NCBI GenBank assembly: GCA_003155275.1 | Contig: PMCC01000165.1 | Location: 1 to 5,984 of the forward strand | Reading direction: 5' to 3' | DNA from: Actinomycetota bacterium | Lineage (GTDB): Bacteria > Actinomycetota > Humimicrobiia > Humimicrobiales > Humimicrobiaceae | Length of the DNA stretch: 5,984 nt | Shown: piece by piece, positions 5,486 to 5,984 of the stretch | Numbering within the stretch: position 1 is the first letter of the stretch | How the letters are laid out: the number at the start of each line of letters is the position of its first letter | Position numbers and translations under genes: made by a program | The notes under the pieces: generated by a model | What the model was told of the DNA's origin: nothing | What the model saw: only the letters and a program-made list of their open reading frames with translations | The model's database searches: none

Positions 5486-5984
5486 TCATTGAAGTTGATT
5501 AAAAAGTTCCATAATCTCCTGCCCGCAGACTTTTCCTTCCCTTACAATAACCGGCATATCCCGGGTTATATCCACAATTGTCGAAGCTGACCCTCCCAGG
5601 TTTTCTTTTACTGCGGTTATTATATCCACATTATTCCTGATTATCTCCGGAATTCCGGCAATGCTGACCGGCGACCCCCCGGCACCTGAAACTGTTGCGC
5701 TTGTAGACACAATAGGCCCGCTTATTTTTATTACATCTTTTATAATCTGGAGGCATTCAAGCCTTAATGCTATGCCGCCGCTGCTGCCGGTGATAAAATC
5801 CGGCAGATTTCTGTTTTTTTCAAATATAATGGTTACAGGCTGCGGATTTAAAGACAGCCAGTATTTCTCAATAAGAGCCTCCGCAAATGCATTTTTCCTG
5901 TCTGCAAGAATATCTATATCAGCAATATCTGCAATCAGGATTATAAACGGCATCACTTTTGGCCTCTGCTTTATTTCATAAATC
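5486..5984 (-). CDS. tsaC: Sua5/YciO/YrdC-family protein (probable threonylcarbamoyl-AMP synthase), N-terminus cut by right edge
   Basis: Family members make threonylcarbamoyl-AMP from threonine, bicarbonate and ATP, the first step of the t6A37 modification of ANN-decoding tRNAs. The frame is open to the window edge, giving 165 residues; about 35-40 N-terminal residues, including the usual TDTVYGL, are missing. The GTG at 5956 is internal: the preceding codons read IYEIKQRPK, which holds the conserved KxR (K codon 5969-5971, R codon 5963-5965). MPFIILIAD, then VTIIF, GGIALRLE, STSATVSG and STIVDIT follow in family order. The protein ends soon after IVREGKV, so it is the short TsaC-type form without the extra Sua5 domain. 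Two oddities appear. The SxN of the KxR...SxN signature is SxT (Thr codon 5693-5695). The usual WPGPLT reads with a short insertion and PQPVT. It is first in the minus-strand order ahead of the phosphatase and glyA, as ywlC is in B. subtilis. Function is likely but less certain than family membership. Confidence 0.85.
   Translation of the reverse strand, partial: IYEIKQRPKVMPFIILIADIADIDILADRKNAFAEALIEKYWLSLNPQPVTIIFEKNRNLPDFITGSSGGIALRLECLQIIKDVIKISGPIVSTSATVSGAGGSPVSIAGIPEIIRNNVDIITAVKENLGGSASTIVDITRDMPVIVREGKVCGQEIMELFNQLQ

Noticed and set aside
5954..5956. GTG as the start of the Sua5/TsaC gene
   Set aside because: The frame continues upstream to the window edge with the conserved IYEIKQRPK stretch, so the GTG is an internal valine.

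Overview
The window is a stretch of AT-rich bacterial chromosome dominated by translation and one-carbon housekeeping genes. All six genes use the standard code with ATG or TTG starts, and Shine-Dalgarno sites of AGGAG/GGGAGG type are visible for prmC, the permease and glyA. No rRNA, tRNA, CRISPR array, insertion sequence or phage gene is visible. The gene set (prfA-prmC near a Sua5/TsaC gene, a YwlE-like phosphatase and glyA) is the one known from the Bacillus subtilis prfA-to-glyA region. I therefore infer a Gram-positive-like lineage (Firmicutes/Clostridia or a related candidate lineage). The sequence alone does not fix the phylum.

Left part, plus strand (1-2903). The C-terminal 108 residues of release factor RF1 (prfA) enter from the left edge. 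prmC follows, starting at a TTG 11 bases after the prfA stop, with its ribosome-binding site overlapping that stop. PrmC methylates the GGQ glutamine of RF1/RF2, so the two genes form a functional and translational unit. This PrmC is 394 residues, far longer than the usual ~280, mainly because of a ~70-residue segment inside the Rossmann fold. A separate promoter (TTGAGT, 17 bp, TACTAT with a TG extension) then precedes a 434-residue permease of the ArsB/NhaD ion-transporter superfamily.

Right part, minus strand (3105-5984, transcribed right to left). The order is a Sua5/TsaC-family gene (cut by the right edge), a YwlE-like low-molecular-weight phosphatase, and glyA (serine hydroxymethyltransferase). 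This repeats the B. subtilis order ywlC-ywlE-glyA, but converges on prfA-prmC instead of running with it. The junction is the 201-bp gap 2904-3104, in which I see no gene and no clear terminator.

Most notable points: (1) three 44-bp degenerate tandem repeats (4426-4557) just upstream of glyA, each with a dyad-like core and an AGA(C/T)AA edge, the first of which doubles as the candidate glyA -35 box; (2) a phosphatase with the Thr-containing P-loop of protein-arginine phosphatases plus an atypical ~68-residue insertion; (3) a Sua5/TsaC protein in which the SxN of the KxR...SxN signature reads SxT and the PGP motif reads PQP; (4) a GC-rich insert with a palindrome inside prmC. None amounts to a clearly new system; they are candidate regulatory and enzyme oddities in a conserved housekeeping locus.
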